Of a stretch of 64,000 nucleotides of DNA, positions 53,304 to 64,000 are shown one piece after another. This DNA comes from Stenotrophomonas sp. SAU14A_NAIMI4_5. GTDB taxonomy: Bacteria > Pseudomonadota > Gammaproteobacteria > Xanthomonadales > Xanthomonadaceae. Both the position numbers and the translations under genes were made by a program. Under the pieces are notes generated by a model. That model saw only the letters and a program-made list of their open reading frames with translations. It did no database searches and was not told where the DNA came from. How positions within the stretch are numbered: the stretch's first letter is position 1; every line of letters begins with the position of its first letter. The stretch lies in assembly GCF_003086795.1 (NCBI RefSeq), contig NZ_CP026003.1:3088579-3152578 (forward strand), written 5' to 3'.

Positions 53304-54171
53304 AGCGCAGTTCGCCCGCTGGCGCGACCGTATCGAAAGCCAGCTCGACGCCGCCCTGCCCTCGCCAGCCGATGCGCCGCAACGCCTGCACCAGGCAATG
53401 CGCTATTCGGTGCTGGGCGGTGGCAAGCGCATGCGCCCGCTGCTGGTGTATGCCAGCGGCCAGCTGTTCGGCGCGCCGCTGGACCAGCTCGATGCCGCCG
53501 CCATGGCGGTGGAGATGATCCACGCCTATTCGCTGGTGCATGACGACCTGCCGGCGATGGACGACGACGCCCTGCGCCGCGGCAAGCCCACCACCCATAT
53601 CGCCTACGACGAGGCCACTGCGATCCTCGCCGGCGATGCCCTGCAGACCCGTGCGTTCGGCCTGCTGGCCGATGCGCCGCTGCCGGCCGCCCTGCGCGTG
53701 GCCTGCCTGCAGACCCTGGCCCACGCCTCCGGTGCGTCCGGCATGTGCGGTGGCCAGGCGCTGGATATCGATGCCACCGGCCAGCAGCAGTCGCTGGCCG
53801 CGCTCACCCGCATGCACGCGCTGAAGACCGGTGCGCTGATCCGCGCTGCGGTGCGCATGGGTGCGCTGTGCGGCCACGCCCCCGAGGCACGGCTGGCCCA
53901 GCTGGATGACTTCGCCGATGCGCTCGGCCTGGCCTTCCAGGTGCGCGATGACATCCTCGATGTCGAAGCCAGTTCCGAGCAGCTGGGCAAGACCGCCGGC
54001 AAGGACCAGGCGCAGGACAAGAGCACCTTCCCGGCTCTGCTGGGCATGGACGGTGCCAAGGCGCACCTGCGTGAACTGGCAGCGCGCATGCAGTCGGTGC
54101 TGGCCGGCCATGGCGAAGAGGCCGACGCACTGCGTGCGCTGGCGACGCTGGCGGTGGAACGCGATCACTGA
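53293..54171 (+). CDS. ispA: Farnesyl diphosphate synthase (polyprenyl synthetase)
   Basis: The 292-residue enzyme condenses IPP with DMAPP and GPP to make farnesyl diphosphate. Both Asp-rich motifs are present: DDLPAMDDD (first, FARM) and DDILD (second, SARM), along with [10 protein letters not shown] and the GSEDKxS-type end [10 protein letters not shown]. The ATG lies inside the xseB 3' end, so translation is coupled. Followed by a SMAG unit and a shared terminator. Confidence 0.94.
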   Translation: MTAEAQFARWRDRIESQLDAALPSPADAPQRLHQAMRYSVLGGGKRMRPLLVYASGQLFGAPLDQLDAAAMAVEMIHAYSLVHDDLPAMDDDALRRGKPTTHIAYDEATAILAGDALQTRAFGLLADAPLPAALRVACLQTLAHASGASGMCGGQALDIDATGQQQSLAALTRMHALKTGALIRAAVRMGALCGHAPEARLAQLDDFADALGLAFQVRDDILDVEASSEQLGKTAGKDQAQDKSTFPALLGMDGAKAHLRELAARMQSVLAGHGEEADALRALATLAVERDH

Positions 54172-54203
54172 GCGAATGCGCTGACGCAGCCGCGCGTCGC
54201 GCT

Positions 54204-54273
54204 CGCCGGGCATGGCCCGGCGCTACCGTACGCGCCCCAAATGGAAACGCCCGGCATTGCCGGGCGCTTCTTT
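54204..54273. terminator. SMAG unit and bidirectional stem-loop between ispA and the DUF4870 gene
   Basis: A reverse SMAG palindrome (CGCCGGGC.atg.GCCCGGCGCTAC, 54204-54226) is followed by CGCCCGGC/GCCGGGCG (54248-54266) with CTTCTTT after it on the plus strand and TTTCC on the minus strand. Suited to stop both convergent transcripts. Confidence 0.7.
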
Positions 54274-54295
54274 CTGCGTCGTTGATCGTTGCCGC

Positions 54296-54658
54296 TTATT
54301 TGATCAGGCGCAGGGTGAACGGGTAACGGTAGGTTTCGCCGTTGTTGGACTTCACTGCAGCGATGATGCACAGGACCAGGTTGGCCACGTACACGATCGG
54401 CATCAGGATGGCGCCGATGATGACGAAGCTGAGGATCACGCAGACCAGCACCGCGATGGCGACGGTGATCTGGAAGTTCAGCGCTTCCTTGGACTGGTCG
54501 GTGACGAAGCCCTTGCCGGCGTCATCCTTGTTGATGAGCCAGATGATCAGGGCACCGATGAAACCGGTGAAGATGCCCAGCAGGTGCGCTGCCAGCGCCA
54601 TGGTGCGCTGGTCGCTCGGCACGCTCGAGGCGGCCGGCACGTTTTCGAAATCGCTCAC
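54296..54658 (-). CDS. DUF4870 (Tic20-like) membrane protein
   Basis: The 120-residue product begins with GTG after AAGGAG and has three to four hydrophobic helices. The DUF4870 pattern is clear: AAHLLGIFTGFIGALIIWLI, then KDDAGKGFVTDQSKEALNFQIT, then two more helices and NGETYRYPFTLRLIK. The family is widespread, of unknown function, and distantly resembles the chloroplast Tic20 fold. Inner-membrane location expected. Confidence 0.9.
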   Translation of the reverse strand: MSDFENVPAASSVPSDQRTMALAAHLLGIFTGFIGALIIWLINKDDAGKGFVTDQSKEALNFQITVAIAVLVCVILSFVIIGAILMPIVYVANLVLCIIAAVKSNNGETYRYPFTLRLIK

Positions 54659-54745
54659 GACAAAACTCCTTGTTTTTGGGTGGTCTTGACCGCCCGGCAG
54701 CAGGCCGGTCGCGTCAGGCGCGCATAGCTTACGCCATCAATGGCA

Positions 54746-56113
54746 TCAATCATTACCGGCGATGGTCATCCGCCCTACCAGGATCGAGCCGGTGCGGATG
54801 TGCGAGCGCGGGTCGACGTCGCTGCCGACCGCTTCGATGGCGGCAAACATCTCCCGCAGGTTGCCGGCGATGGTGATGCCGTCGACCGGGTACTGGATCT
54901 CGCCGTTCTCGACCTTGAAGCCGCCGGCGCCCCGCGAATAATCGCCGGTCACCCCGTTCACGCCCTGCCCCATCAGCTCGGTCACCAGCAGGCCCTGGCC
55001 CATCTGGCGGGCGATGTCCTGCAGCGAACCGGCGTTGGCCGCCAGCTGCAGGTTGTGCACGCCGCCAGCATTGGCGGTGGTCTGCAGGCCCAGCTTGCGC
55101 GCCGAATAGCTGCCCAGCACGTAGCGCTGCAGCACGCCGTCACGGACCAGGGCCGAGGCCCGGGTAGCCACGCCGTCGCCATCGAAGGCCGCCGAGCGCA
55201 GGCCGCGGCGCAGGTGCGGCAGCTCCTCGATCTGCATCCAGTCCGGGAACAGCTGCTGTCCCACGCTGTCCAGCAGGAAGCTGGCCTGGCGGTACAGGGC
55301 ACCGCCGGACACCGCCGACAGCAGGTGGCCGACCAGGCTGCGCGCCACTTCCGGGGCGAACAGCACCGGCATGCTGCCGGTCGGCAACGAACGCGGCTGC
55401 AGGCGGGAAACGGTGCGCTCGGCGGCGCGGCGGCCCACGTGGTCGGCCGCCTCCAGGTCCTCGCGGGCCAGGCCGCCGGTGTACCAGCCGTCGCGCTGCA
55501 TGCCATCGCCGCTGCCGGCGATCAGGGCGCAGCCGACCGAATGGTGGGTGCCGCGCTCGCGGCCGATGAAACCGTGCGAATTGGCGTACACCGAGACGCT
55601 CTGCATGCTCGACACCGAGGCGCCGTCGGAATTGCTGATCCGCGGGTCGGCCTCGCGGCCGGCCGCTTCGCAGGCCAGGGCCAGGTCCACCGCCTCGTCG
55701 GCCTGCAGTGCCCAGGGGTGCCAGCTGTCCAGGTCGGGGAAATCGCGGGCCATCAGCGTCGCGTCGGCCAGGCCGGCAGCCGGGTCGTCCTCGGTGTGGC
55801 GGGCGATCGCGCAGGCCTGCTCGACGGTGGCCGCCAGGCTCGCCTCGTTCAGGTCGGCGGTGCTGGCGCTGCCCTTGCGCTGGCCGAAATAGACGGTCAC
55901 GGCGATGCCGCGGTCGCGGGTGGACTGCACGGTCTCGACCTCGCCGAGACGGACGTTCACTTCCATCCCGCGGTCTTCGCTGCAGCTCACTTCGGCCTGG
56001 CTGGCGCCCAGCGCGCGGGCGCGCTCCAGCAGCTGCTGGGAAAGGTCGGCCAGGCGTTCCAGACGGGCCGGGCTGTCGTCGCCGACGGCCACTTCAGGGG
56101 CGATCACGTTCAA
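54746..56113 (-). CDS. pmbA: Metalloprotease subunit PmbA/TldE
   Basis: The 455-residue protein is the non-catalytic partner of TldD in the TldD/E protease that processes microcin B17 precursor and degrades CcdA. Family features are SCSEDRGMEVNVRLGEVETV, a FAPEVARSLVGHLLSAVSGG region and the C-terminal NGEIQYPVDGITIAGNLREM. It lacks a HExxxH site, as expected for TldE. The apparent start is TTG with an AGGAT site; the GTG two codons later is an alternative. tldD lies just beyond darP. Confidence 0.94.
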   Translation of the reverse strand: MNVIAPEVAVGDDSPARLERLADLSQQLLERARALGASQAEVSCSEDRGMEVNVRLGEVETVQSTRDRGIAVTVYFGQRKGSASTADLNEASLAATVEQACAIARHTEDDPAAGLADATLMARDFPDLDSWHPWALQADEAVDLALACEAAGREADPRISNSDGASVSSMQSVSVYANSHGFIGRERGTHHSVGCALIAGSGDGMQRDGWYTGGLAREDLEAADHVGRRAAERTVSRLQPRSLPTGSMPVLFAPEVARSLVGHLLSAVSGGALYRQASFLLDSVGQQLFPDWMQIEELPHLRRGLRSAAFDGDGVATRASALVRDGVLQRYVLGSYSARKLGLQTTANAGGVHNLQLAANAGSLQDIARQMGQGLLVTELMGQGVNGVTGDYSRGAGGFKVENGEIQYPVDGITIAGNLREMFAAIEAVGSDVDPRSHIRTGSILVGRMTIAGND

Positions 56114-56135
56114 TGCTTTATCCTGTGCGGGTTGG

Positions 56136-56164
56136 GCCCGGCATCACGCCGGGCGACTTTTTTT
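56136..56164 (+). terminator. Terminator-like hairpin in the darP leader
   Basis: GCCCGGC/GCCGGGC around ATCAC (56136-56154), then GAC and seven T residues (56158-56164), only 17 bp before the darP ATG. The pmbA-darP divergent gap is 68 bp, so no upstream plus-strand gene needs this terminator. Confidence 0.7.
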
Positions 56165-56181
56165 GAAATCAGGTATGGACG

Positions 56182-56769
56182 ATGCGCGGACGCGACGAAG
56201 AAACCGGTGAATTCCACGACAAGAGCCGCAGCCAGAACCGGCGCGACGCGCTCGATGTCCTGGCCTTGGGCGAGAAGCTGGTGTCGCTGACCCCGGCCCA
56301 GCTGGCGCGCCTGCCGGTGCCGGAAGACCTGCTGCCGCATATCGCCGAGTGCAAGCGGATCACCGCCCACATCGCCCACAAGCGCCAGCTGGCGTTCCTG
56401 GCCAAGCACATGCGCCGCGAGGAAGACGCCACGCTGGACGCGATCCGCGATGCGTTGGACGCCAACAGCGAAACCGGCCGCCGCGAAGTGGCGATGATGC
56501 ACCGCGCCGAGGACTGGCGCGAGCGCCTGCTGGCCGACGGCGACAAGGCGCTGGGTGCCCTTCTCGACGAGTACCCGCAGGCCGACCGCCAGCAGCTGCG
56601 TACGCTGGTGCGCAACGCCCAGGCCGAAAAGGCCAAGAACAAGCCGCCGCGCGCCTACCGCGAGATCTTCCAGGTGCTGCGCACGCTGATGCTGCCGGCG
56701 GCGCTGGGCCTGAAGGCCGCGGCCGATGAGGCCGACGACGTCGAGACCGACGAAGCCGACGAGGACTGA
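56182..56769 (+). CDS. darP: Ribosome biogenesis factor DarP (YjgA, DUF615)
   Basis: The 195-residue product matches the DUF615/YjgA family, shown in E. coli to bind pre-50S particles and renamed DarP. Typical segments are [37 protein letters not shown] and [15 protein letters not shown]. The C-terminal 15 residues are highly acidic. It sits between the two subunit genes of the TldD/E protease, on the opposite strand. A terminator-like hairpin in its leader hints at attenuation. Confidence 0.92.
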   Translation: MRGRDEETGEFHDKSRSQNRRDALDVLALGEKLVSLTPAQLARLPVPEDLLPHIAECKRITAHIAHKRQLAFLAKHMRREEDATLDAIRDALDANSETGRREVAMMHRAEDWRERLLADGDKALGALLDEYPQADRQQLRTLVRNAQAEKAKNKPPRAYREIFQVLRTLMLPAALGLKAAADEADDVETDEADED

Positions 56770-56810
56770 GTCCCCGCCGGCCCGGGCGCTGGCGCTGGCC
56801 ATCGCCCGGC

Positions 56811-58256
56811 TCAGGCCTGGGTACCGCCGACGGTGATGCCTTCGATCAGCAGCGAGGGCTGGCCCACGCCCACCGGCACGCTCTGGCCATCCTTGCCGCA
56901 GATGCCGACGCCCTCGTCCAGGGCCAGGTCGTTGCCGACCATGCGCACCTTCTGCATGGTTTCCGGGCCGTTGCCAATCAGGGTCGCACCCTTCACCGGC
57001 GCGGTGATCCGGCCATCCTCGATCAGGTAGGCCTCGGTGGCCGAGAACACGTACTTGCCGCTGGTGATGTCGACCTGGCCGCCGCCGAAGTTGACCGCAT
57101 ACAGGCCCTTCTTCACCGAGCGGATCATTTCCTGCGGATCGTGCTCGCCGGCGCGCATGTAGGTGTTGGTCATGCGCGGCATGGTCAGGTGCGCGAACGA
57201 CTCGCGACGGCCGTTGCCGGTCGGCGCCACGCCCATCAGGCGCGCATTGAGGCTGTCCTGCATGTAGCCGACCAGGATGCCGTCCTCGATCAGCGTGGTG
57301 CACTGGCTCGGGTGGCCCTCGTCATCAATGTTGAGCGAGCCGCGACGCCCGTCCAGGGTGCCGTCATCGACGATGGTCACGCCCGGGGCGGCCACGCGTT
57401 CGCCGATGCGGCCGGCGTAGACACTGGTGCCCTTGCGGTTGAAGTCACCTTCCAGGCCGTGGCCCACGGCTTCATGCAGCAGCACGCCGGGCCAGCCCGG
57501 GCCGAGCACCACCGGCATCACGCCGGCCGGGGCCGGTACGGCTTCGAGGTTCACCAGCGCCTGACGCAGGGCCTCGCGGGCGAAGGCTTCGGGGCGGCCA
57601 TCGGCGAACAGTTCGGCATAGCCATAGCGGCCACCGCCGCCGGCATAGCCCGATTCACGGCGGCCGTTCTGCTCGACGATCACCTGCACGTTCAGCCGCA
57701 CCAGCGGGCGCACGTCGGCACCCAGCACGCCGTCGGTGCGGGCCACCAGCACGGTGTCGACGCCACCGGACAGGCTCACCATCACCTGCTTCACCCGCGG
57801 GTCGGCGGCACGCAGATAGCCGTCCAGGCGCTTGAGCACCTCGACCTTGGCCTCGTTGCCCAGGCTGTCGATCGGGTCCAGGGTCGGGTACAGCGCGCGC
57901 GCGTCGCCGCGCAGCAGCGAACGTCCGGCCTGGGCGCCGCCTTCGCGCGAGATCGCGCGGGCCGACTGCGCGGCGGTCAGCAGCGCGTCGGCATGGATGT
58001 CATCGGAATAGGCGAAGCCGGTCTTCTCGCCGGCGATGGCGCGCACGCCCACGCCCTGCTCGATGGAATGGGCGCCGTCCTTGACGATGCCGTCTTCCAC
58101 GCTCCAGCTTTCACGCCGGGCATGCTGGAAATACAGGTCGCCGAAGTCCACGCCCGGGCCGAGCAGCTGGCCGAAGGTGCGCTCCAGGCCGGCGGTATCC
58201 AGGCCGCCGGGGCGTAGCAGGCGGTCCTGGGCAAGCGTCAGTGCGTTATCAGTCAT
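56811..58256 (-). CDS. tldD: Metalloprotease TldD, catalytic subunit
   Basis: The 481-residue protein carries the zinc site [11 protein letters not shown] (HExxxH, near residue 259) and the further family motifs [27 protein letters not shown] and [18 protein letters not shown]. With PmbA it forms the TldD/E heterodimer, which threads and cuts unstructured peptides. It is on the same strand as pmbA but separated by darP on the other strand. It probably shares a transcript with yhdP, rng and maf upstream. Confidence 0.95.
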   Translation of the reverse strand: MTDNALTLAQDRLLRPGGLDTAGLERTFGQLLGPGVDFGDLYFQHARRESWSVEDGIVKDGAHSIEQGVGVRAIAGEKTGFAYSDDIHADALLTAAQSARAISREGGAQAGRSLLRGDARALYPTLDPIDSLGNEAKVEVLKRLDGYLRAADPRVKQVMVSLSGGVDTVLVARTDGVLGADVRPLVRLNVQVIVEQNGRRESGYAGGGGRYGYAELFADGRPEAFAREALRQALVNLEAVPAPAGVMPVVLGPGWPGVLLHEAVGHGLEGDFNRKGTSVYAGRIGERVAAPGVTIVDDGTLDGRRGSLNIDDEGHPSQCTTLIEDGILVGYMQDSLNARLMGVAPTGNGRRESFAHLTMPRMTNTYMRAGEHDPQEMIRSVKKGLYAVNFGGGQVDITSGKYVFSATEAYLIEDGRITAPVKGATLIGNGPETMQKVRMVGNDLALDEGVGICGKDGQSVPVGVGQPSLLIEGITVGGTQA

Positions 58257-58320
58257 GGTCTCGATCTGGGGGTCTGGAGGCGGCCAGGCAAGGCCGCCGG
58301 ATGAACAGGGGCCGCGACGC

Positions 58321-61300
58321 TCAACGCGGGCGCGGCTGGTCGGTGACGGTCGGCGGCACGGACGGGGCCGGTGCAGGCGCGCGCGGCGGGGCCGGGGTCC
58401 GGTCGCGACTGCGCTCGATCACCTCCACCTTCGGCTCCTTCCAGGGGCCGGTCACCCGGTAGGTCCGGGCGCCGATCTCGCCAAGTGGCTTGGACAATAC
58501 CGCATTGGTGGCCGCACCCAGCGCCGCGCCCACCGGCCCGCCGGCCACCGCGCCGACCACGGTCAGCAGGTTGCCCGCGCGCGGGTTGACGTCGATGGTC
58601 TGGTCGAACTGCTGCTGGCGCAGGTCGGTCTGGCCACGGATGGTGATGTTGGCGGCCGGGCCTTCGATCAGCACCTTGTCGGTGCGCGCCATGCCGTCGG
58701 CGAACTGCATGCCGCCTTCGATGTGGTTGAAGGCGAAGCCCTTGGAGAAGAAATCGCGGAAATCGAACATCAGGCGACGCGGCAGCTGGGCCACGCTGAG
58801 CAGGCCGAGCACGCGGCCCGCACCGGGGTCCAGTTCCAGCAGCTGGCCGTTGCGCGCATCGATGTCGAGCGTGCCCTGCAGGTTGCCCAGCTGGAAATCC
58901 GACGGCCCACCGGCCCAGGCCGCCTGCAGCTGCGCCTGGCCGGAGCCGCCACGCAGCTGGCCAGCGTAGTCGAGGTTCTGCATCAGCCCGCCCAGGTCTT
59001 CGCTGCGCACCTTCGCGGTCAGTTCGGTGCGCGCGCCGGCGCCCTTGCCCAGCCAGCGTCCGGTGATGTCGATTTCCTGCTCCGGGGCACGGAAGCGCAG
59101 CTCGTCCACGCTCAGGCCGTTGCCCAGCGGGCGCGTGCGCAGCACCGCCTGGCCCAGCATCACCTTGCCGAATTTCAGGTCGGCGATGTCCAGGGCGAAC
59201 GGCGGCAGCTTGGCCGGATCCATGTCATCGGCACCGGTCTGCGGCCGCGTGGCGGCCACCGCGGTGTCAGCCCCCGGCGCGGCCGGCGGTGACTGCCAGT
59301 GCACGCGGTCGAGCTGGCCGCTGATGGTGCCGCCGTCGGCATTGGGCACGCTCAGGTGGCCGGCCAGCGAAGGGCCGTCCAGACGCACGTCCAGCGCCTG
59401 CGCGCCCGGCCGCAGCTGCAGCCGCGTCTGTTCGAAGATGCCGCCGATCAGCATCAGCCTGCCGACCTGCACGTCCACCGCGCGCAGCGGCATCGGGTCG
59501 CCATCGCCGCCGGCGCCACGGGCCAGGCCGATCCATTCCAGCGCATCCAGGGTCGGGCTGCGGCCGTTGATGGCCAGCCCGCTGGGCGGCGGGTCGCGGT
59601 CCACGCGGTCGCTGCCCATCGTCACCTGCACGCCGGTCTGGCTGTTGTGGGTGCGCGCGGCCAAGGCCAGGCGCTGGCCGAACGCCACGTCGATGCGGCC
59701 GTCGCCCATCGGCAGCTGTGCCGACACGGTGGTCGCCAGCGCATCGGCGGCCGGCTTGTCCAGCGGCGCCGGCAGGTCCAGGCGGGTCCCCACCAGGTCC
59801 GAATGCAGGCGCAGCTCGCTGGGCGGGGCCGGCGCACCGGGCGCCACCTTGGGCAGGTTGACGGCGACGGTCCAGGCCGAGGTGCCCTCCAGATAGGGCT
59901 TCAGCCAGGCCATTTCCGGCGCACGGTCGATCAGCACCTTGGCATCCAGGTGTGCGGCCAGTTCCGATTCAAAGGCCAGCGCCGGATTGCGCACATAGCC
60001 ACCGGCACGCAGGCTCAGGCGACCGTCCTGGCCGAGGTGGCGCACGGCCAGCTCCTCGGCGGCGAAGCCACCGCTGCCGTAGCGGGCCTGGCCCTGCATG
60101 GCGTCGAATTCCAGATCGAAGCGCTTGTCCACCAGCTTCACACCGGCCAGGTCCACCGTGCCCTGCAGGTGCCCGCCGCCTTCATCGTGGTGCAGCGGCT
60201 GCAGCAGGTCGAAGTGCACGTTGGCCGGGCCGCTGGCGACCAGGTTGTCGAGGGTGTCGCCGTAGTCCTTGTGCAGGCCACTCTGCCGCAGCATCGCCAA
60301 CAGGCGCCCCGCCTCGCTCTGGCTGTCGGCACGCACGTACAGCGGCGCATGGCCGAAATCTTCGATGCCGGCCTCGAACTTCTGCACCGCCACGCCAGCC
60401 AGGTCACCGCGGCCCTGCATGTGGAAGCCCGGCCCGATGAAGGCGATATCGGCGTCGACCTGGCCCATCAGCGGCCAGTCGTGCTGGAAGCGGATGTCGC
60501 CGTTGCTGATGTGGCCGGTGGCCTCGAAGCGGCCATCGTTGTTGTCGAACGGCCAATCGTCGAGGTCGCCGCTGACCAGGCCGATGCCGCCGCGCACTTG
60601 GCCACCCACCAAGGCCGCATCCAGCCAGTCGGTGGCGCCCTTGCTCATCTTCGAATGGATCCAGAACCGCTTGGCGGCGGTCATCGGCACGTCGTCCAGC
60701 TTGGCCGCCAGCTGCAGCCACGGGCGCGTGCCGTCGCCCTGGAACCAGACGCCGCCACGTACGTCGGCCGCATAGTTGGTGCCTTCCACGCGCATCGCCG
60801 GGGTGCCGATGCGCCAGCCACCGGCTTCGTCGCGCCAGCCGACGATCTGCCCGGCCAGATGCAGGTCGTGGCGCTCGCCGAAACCGGTCGGCCAGTCGAA
60901 CTGCAGCTCCTGCTGCGGCTTCAGCTGCAGGCTGAAGCCATCGGCATCGCCTTCGAAACGGCCGCCCAGGCCACGCACGCCGGGGGCATCGCCGACGCTG
61001 GCAAAGCCCAGCGCCTGCAGTTCGCCCTGCGCCCACAACGGGCCGTCGCGCTCGCCCTGCAGCTGCAGCGACTGCACGTCCAGCTGCGGCTTGGACAGGT
61101 ACAGCCAGCGGCGCAGGCCCGGCTCCAGGCGGTCGCTCAGGGCCAGCGCGCGCAGCGCGGTACCCGCCTGCACCTGCCCGCTGCTGATCCGCAGCTGCCT
61201 GCCCACCTGTACCTGCAGGCCATCGAGCTGTTGTTCGTCCGCCCCGCTCTGCAGGCGCAGGCGCGGCACCTGCAGCGCCCAGCCATCGCCCTGGCGCTGC

Positions 61301-62190
61301 CAGCGCAGGCGCGCCTGCACGCGCTGCAGCTGCAGGCCCGGCGTGGTCAGTCCCTGCAGCGGCGCGCCATCGACGCGCACCTCGCGCAGGTCCGAATCGG
61401 TGGTCAGGGCCACCGGCGCGAAATCGCGCAGGACCAGCCACAGGTTGAGTTCGCCCTTACCTTCGCGCAGGCGCAGGCCGCCGGCCGCCAGCAACGGCGA
61501 CCACGCTTTGAAATCGACGGGATCCGCGCCCAGCCAGGCCTGGCCGTTGCCGTGGCGGCGGTCCAGGTCCAGCACCGCGGTCAGCGGCAGCGCGTCGGTC
61601 TGTGCCCAGGCGCGCACGCCCACCCGCAGGCGGTCGCCATCCACGCGCAGGCGCAGGTCGATGCGCGGCAGCGTGGCATCCACGCCGAGGCCGGGCGCAT
61701 GCACGCCGAGGCGGCCACCGATCACCTGCAGTTCGCCCAGCCGGCGCAGCGCATCCAGCGGATCACCGCCACTGCTGGACTGCGGCAGGCCACGCACCGA
61801 CCAGCGGCCGTCACTGCCCTGCTGCAGGTCCAGGGCCAGGCCGCGCAGGCGCAGCTCGGTCAGCGAACGGCCCGGCAGCAGGCCGCTGTACATCGACACC
61901 AGCACCTCGGCCTCGCCGATGGCAAGACCCTGTCCCGCGCCGATGCGCAGGCCCTTGAGCTGCAGCAGCGGTCCGCGCCGGGTCCAGGCGGTGTCCAGTT
62001 GTTCAAAACGCACCGGTTGCCCGGCGCGCTCACTCAGCCACGCGGCGATCGCCTCGGGGTGGCGCTCGGCCAGCGGCAGCAGCTGGCTGAGCGTACCCAC
62101 CAGCAGCGCAAGCACGACCAGGCCGACCGCGCAGGCAGCAACGAAATGACGGCGGATCCTTCGCAGTCGCAGGCGCGGCGGCGCGCTCAT
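58321..62190 (-). CDS. yhdP: YhdP-family AsmA-like membrane protein (intermembrane lipid transport)
   Basis: The 1289-residue product has one N-terminal transmembrane helix (about 15-37, [17 protein letters not shown]), then a very long beta-rich periplasmic part with repeated amphipathic strands. The C-terminal end has the AsmA/DUF3971 signature ([51 protein letters not shown]). YhdP and its relatives form bridge-like phospholipid carriers between inner and outer membranes in E. coli. A Pro-rich tail closes the protein. Confidence 0.92.
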   Translation of the reverse strand: MSAPPRLRLRRIRRHFVAACAVGLVVLALLVGTLSQLLPLAERHPEAIAAWLSERAGQPVRFEQLDTAWTRRGPLLQLKGLRIGAGQGLAIGEAEVLVSMYSGLLPGRSLTELRLRGLALDLQQGSDGRWSVRGLPQSSSGGDPLDALRRLGELQVIGGRLGVHAPGLGVDATLPRIDLRLRVDGDRLRVGVRAWAQTDALPLTAVLDLDRRHGNGQAWLGADPVDFKAWSPLLAAGGLRLREGKGELNLWLVLRDFAPVALTTDSDLREVRVDGAPLQGLTTPGLQLQRVQARLRWQRQGDGWALQVPRLRLQSGADEQQLDGLQVQVGRQLRISSGQVQAGTALRALALSDRLEPGLRRWLYLSKPQLDVQSLQLQGERDGPLWAQGELQALGFASVGDAPGVRGLGGRFEGDADGFSLQLKPQQELQFDWPTGFGERHDLHLAGQIVGWRDEAGGWRIGTPAMRVEGTNYAADVRGGVWFQGDGTRPWLQLAAKLDDVPMTAAKRFWIHSKMSKGATDWLDAALVGGQVRGGIGLVSGDLDDWPFDNNDGRFEATGHISNGDIRFQHDWPLMGQVDADIAFIGPGFHMQGRGDLAGVAVQKFEAGIEDFGHAPLYVRADSQSEAGRLLAMLRQSGLHKDYGDTLDNLVASGPANVHFDLLQPLHHDEGGGHLQGTVDLAGVKLVDKRFDLEFDAMQGQARYGSGGFAAEELAVRHLGQDGRLSLRAGGYVRNPALAFESELAAHLDAKVLIDRAPEMAWLKPYLEGTSAWTVAVNLPKVAPGAPAPPSELRLHSDLVGTRLDLPAPLDKPAADALATTVSAQLPMGDGRIDVAFGQRLALAARTHNSQTGVQVTMGSDRVDRDPPPSGLAINGRSPTLDALEWIGLARGAGGDGDPMPLRAVDVQVGRLMLIGGIFEQTRLQLRPGAQALDVRLDGPSLAGHLSVPNADGGTISGQLDRVHWQSPPAAPGADTAVAATRPQTGADDMDPAKLPPFALDIADLKFGKVMLGQAVLRTRPLGNGLSVDELRFRAPEQEIDITGRWLGKGAGARTELTAKVRSEDLGGLMQNLDYAGQLRGGSGQAQLQAAWAGGPSDFQLGNLQGTLDIDARNGQLLELDPGAGRVLGLLSVAQLPRRLMFDFRDFFSKGFAFNHIEGGMQFADGMARTDKVLIEGPAANITIRGQTDLRQQQFDQTIDVNPRAGNLLTVVGAVAGGPVGAALGAATNAVLSKPLGEIGARTYRVTGPWKEPKVEVIERSRDRTPAPPRAPAPAPSVPPTVTDQPRPR

Positions 62191-62220
62191 CGGCCCCGAC
62201 CGGCGCCCGGTCCGCGCGGC

Positions 62221-63700
62221 TCAGAGCAGAACGACATCGAACTGCTCCTGCAGGTACTGCTCATCGGCCTGGAAGCGGATGCTCTTGCCGAGGAATTCCT
62301 CCAGCTCGGCCACCGCCGCCGATTCCTCGTCGGTGATGCGCGCCACCACCTTGGTCGACGCGATCACCAGCAGCCGCGCCGCCTCGAACTGGCGCACGGC
62401 GCGGGTGATCTCGCGGAAGATCTCGTAGGTCACCGTTTCGGTGGTCTTGATCGAGCCACGCCCGCTGCACTGCGGGCAGGTTTCGGACAGCTGCCGCTCC
62501 AGGCTTTCCACCGTGCGCTTGCGGGTCATCTCGACCAGGCCCAGCGGCGAGAAGTCATACACCGTGGTCTTTGCGTGGTCGCGGGCCAGGGCTTTCTCAA
62601 GCGTGCGCAGCACCTGGCGGCGGTGCTCGGGATCATCCATGTCGATGAAATCGATGATGATGATGCCGCCCAGGTTGCGCAGCCGCAGCTGCCTGGCCAC
62701 CGCCTGCGCGGCCTCCAGGTTGGTGCGGAACACGGTTTCTTCCAGGTTGCGCTGGCCGACGAACGAACCGGTGTTCACGTCGATGGTGGTCATCGCCTCG
62801 GTCTGGTCGATGACCAGGTAGCCACCGGACTTCAGCGGCACCTGCTTGTCCAGCGCGCGGCCGATCTCGTCCTCCACGCCGAACATGTCGAAGATCGGCC
62901 GGTCGCCCGAATACAGCTCCAGCTTCTCGGCCAGCACCGGCATGTACTTGGCCACGAAGGCCTGCAGCTGGGCGAAGGTCTCCTTCGAATCGACCTTCAC
63001 CTTGTCCACGTCCTTGCGGATCAGGTCGCGCACCGAACGCAGCGGCAGGCTCAGGTCTTCATAGATGTTGCTGCACGAGGGGGCTTCGCGGCCGCGGCGC
63101 TCGACCACGTTCCAGACGCGCGACAGGTAGGCCACATCCTCGGCGATGGCTTCGGCCGGCTGGCCTTCGGCATTGGTGCGCACGATGTAGCCGTAGCCGC
63201 CGTGCTGGGCCGACAGCTCGGTCACCAGCGCCTTCAACCGTGCACGCTCGCCTTCATCCTCGATGCGCGCCGACACGCCCACCACCTTGGACTGCGGCAG
63301 CAGCACCATGTAGCGCGAGGGAATGCTGATCTGCGTGGTCAGGCGCGCGCCCTTGGTGCCGATCGGGTCCTTCACCACCTGCACCACGATGTCCTGGCCC
63401 TCGCGCAGCAGCTCGACGATGGGCACGCTGGACGGCGGCGGCAGGGTGGTGTTCTCGGTATCGGCGCTGGCCACCGGGGCCGGCCGGATCACGTCGTTGG
63501 CATGCAGGAACGCCGCGCGCTCCAGGCCGACCTCGACGAAGGCCGCCTGCATGCCGGGCATCACCCGCTGCACCTTGCCCTTGTAGATGTTGCCGACCAC
63601 GCCGCGGCGCCAGCCGCGTTCGATGTGCAGCTCCTGCAGCATGCCGTTCTCGATCACCGCGACCCGGGTCTCGCGCGGGGTCACATTGACCAGGATTTCC

Positions 63701-63708
<8 letters not shown>
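62221..63708 (-). CDS. rng: Ribonuclease G
   Basis: The 495-residue endoribonuclease starts at [18 protein letters not shown]. It has an S1 domain ([21 protein letters not shown]), the catalytic DNase-I-like region with metal-binding Asp residues ([20 protein letters not shown]) and the Zn-link CPQCSGRG. The short length and lack of an acidic scaffold C-terminus distinguish it from RNase E. It helps mature 16S rRNA 5' ends. It overlaps maf by 8 bp, a conserved maf-rng arrangement. Confidence 0.95.

Positions 63709-64000
<292 letters not shown>

Overview
The window looks like chromosomal DNA of a Stenotrophomonas (S. maltophilia complex) or a very close Xanthomonadaceae relative. Support: very high GC, housekeeping genes typical of that family, many TonB-dependent receptors, and short palindromic REP units beginning with GTAG, the hallmark of the S. 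maltophilia SMAG family. I saw no tRNA, rRNA, CRISPR array, prophage or insertion sequence, so this is mostly core genome with lineage-specific inserts.

Layout. 0-7.3 kb is housekeeping: a HerA-like ATPase (cut by the window edge), greB, a DUF3025 gene, rimO, a dienelactone hydrolase, a HIT protein, a small membrane protein, dcd and an Mrp-type Fe-S carrier ATPase. 7.5-28.3 kb is a peptide/protein-scavenging block: two TonB-dependent receptors, an S9 peptidase, a Sel1-like protein, an M13 lipoprotein metallopeptidase, a second M13 protein whose active site is destroyed, and two tandem Oar-type receptors with an N-terminal carboxypeptidase-regulatory-like domain. 28.6-38 kb is metabolism and membranes: a DUF4166 dehydrogenase, a VOC protein, a PYROXD2-like oxidoreductase, a rhomboid protease, an alkyltransferase-like protein overlapping an EamA transporter, glutathione reductase, a DUF418 protein and SlyD. 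38.1-39.6 kb holds two NlpC/P60 cell-wall hydrolases.

39.8-47.2 kb is the most interesting block: a complete six-gene functional-amyloid operon (fapABCDEF order, minus strand) convergent with a VpsR-like sigma-54 activator. A near-perfect -24/-12 promoter lies just upstream of fapA, preceded by inverted and direct repeats that could bind the activator. FapA-FapF are the chaperone, minor fibre subunit, major fibre subunit, C39 protease, accessory subunit and outer-membrane pore. The sequence therefore suggests a self-contained amyloid module with its own switch.

47.3-51.1 kb holds a dicarboxylate/amino-acid symporter, a lipoprotein alkaline phosphatase and a WG-repeat protein. 51.1-51.7 kb is a gene-free repeat zone with many SMAG units and two copies of a long stem-loop element whose 14-bp stem core differs between copies but stays perfectly paired in each. 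51.7-64 kb returns to housekeeping: tilS, xseB, ispA, a DUF4870 protein, pmbA, darP, tldD, yhdP, rng and the end of maf.

All start choices, promoters and terminators were judged by eye; no database search or folding program was run.
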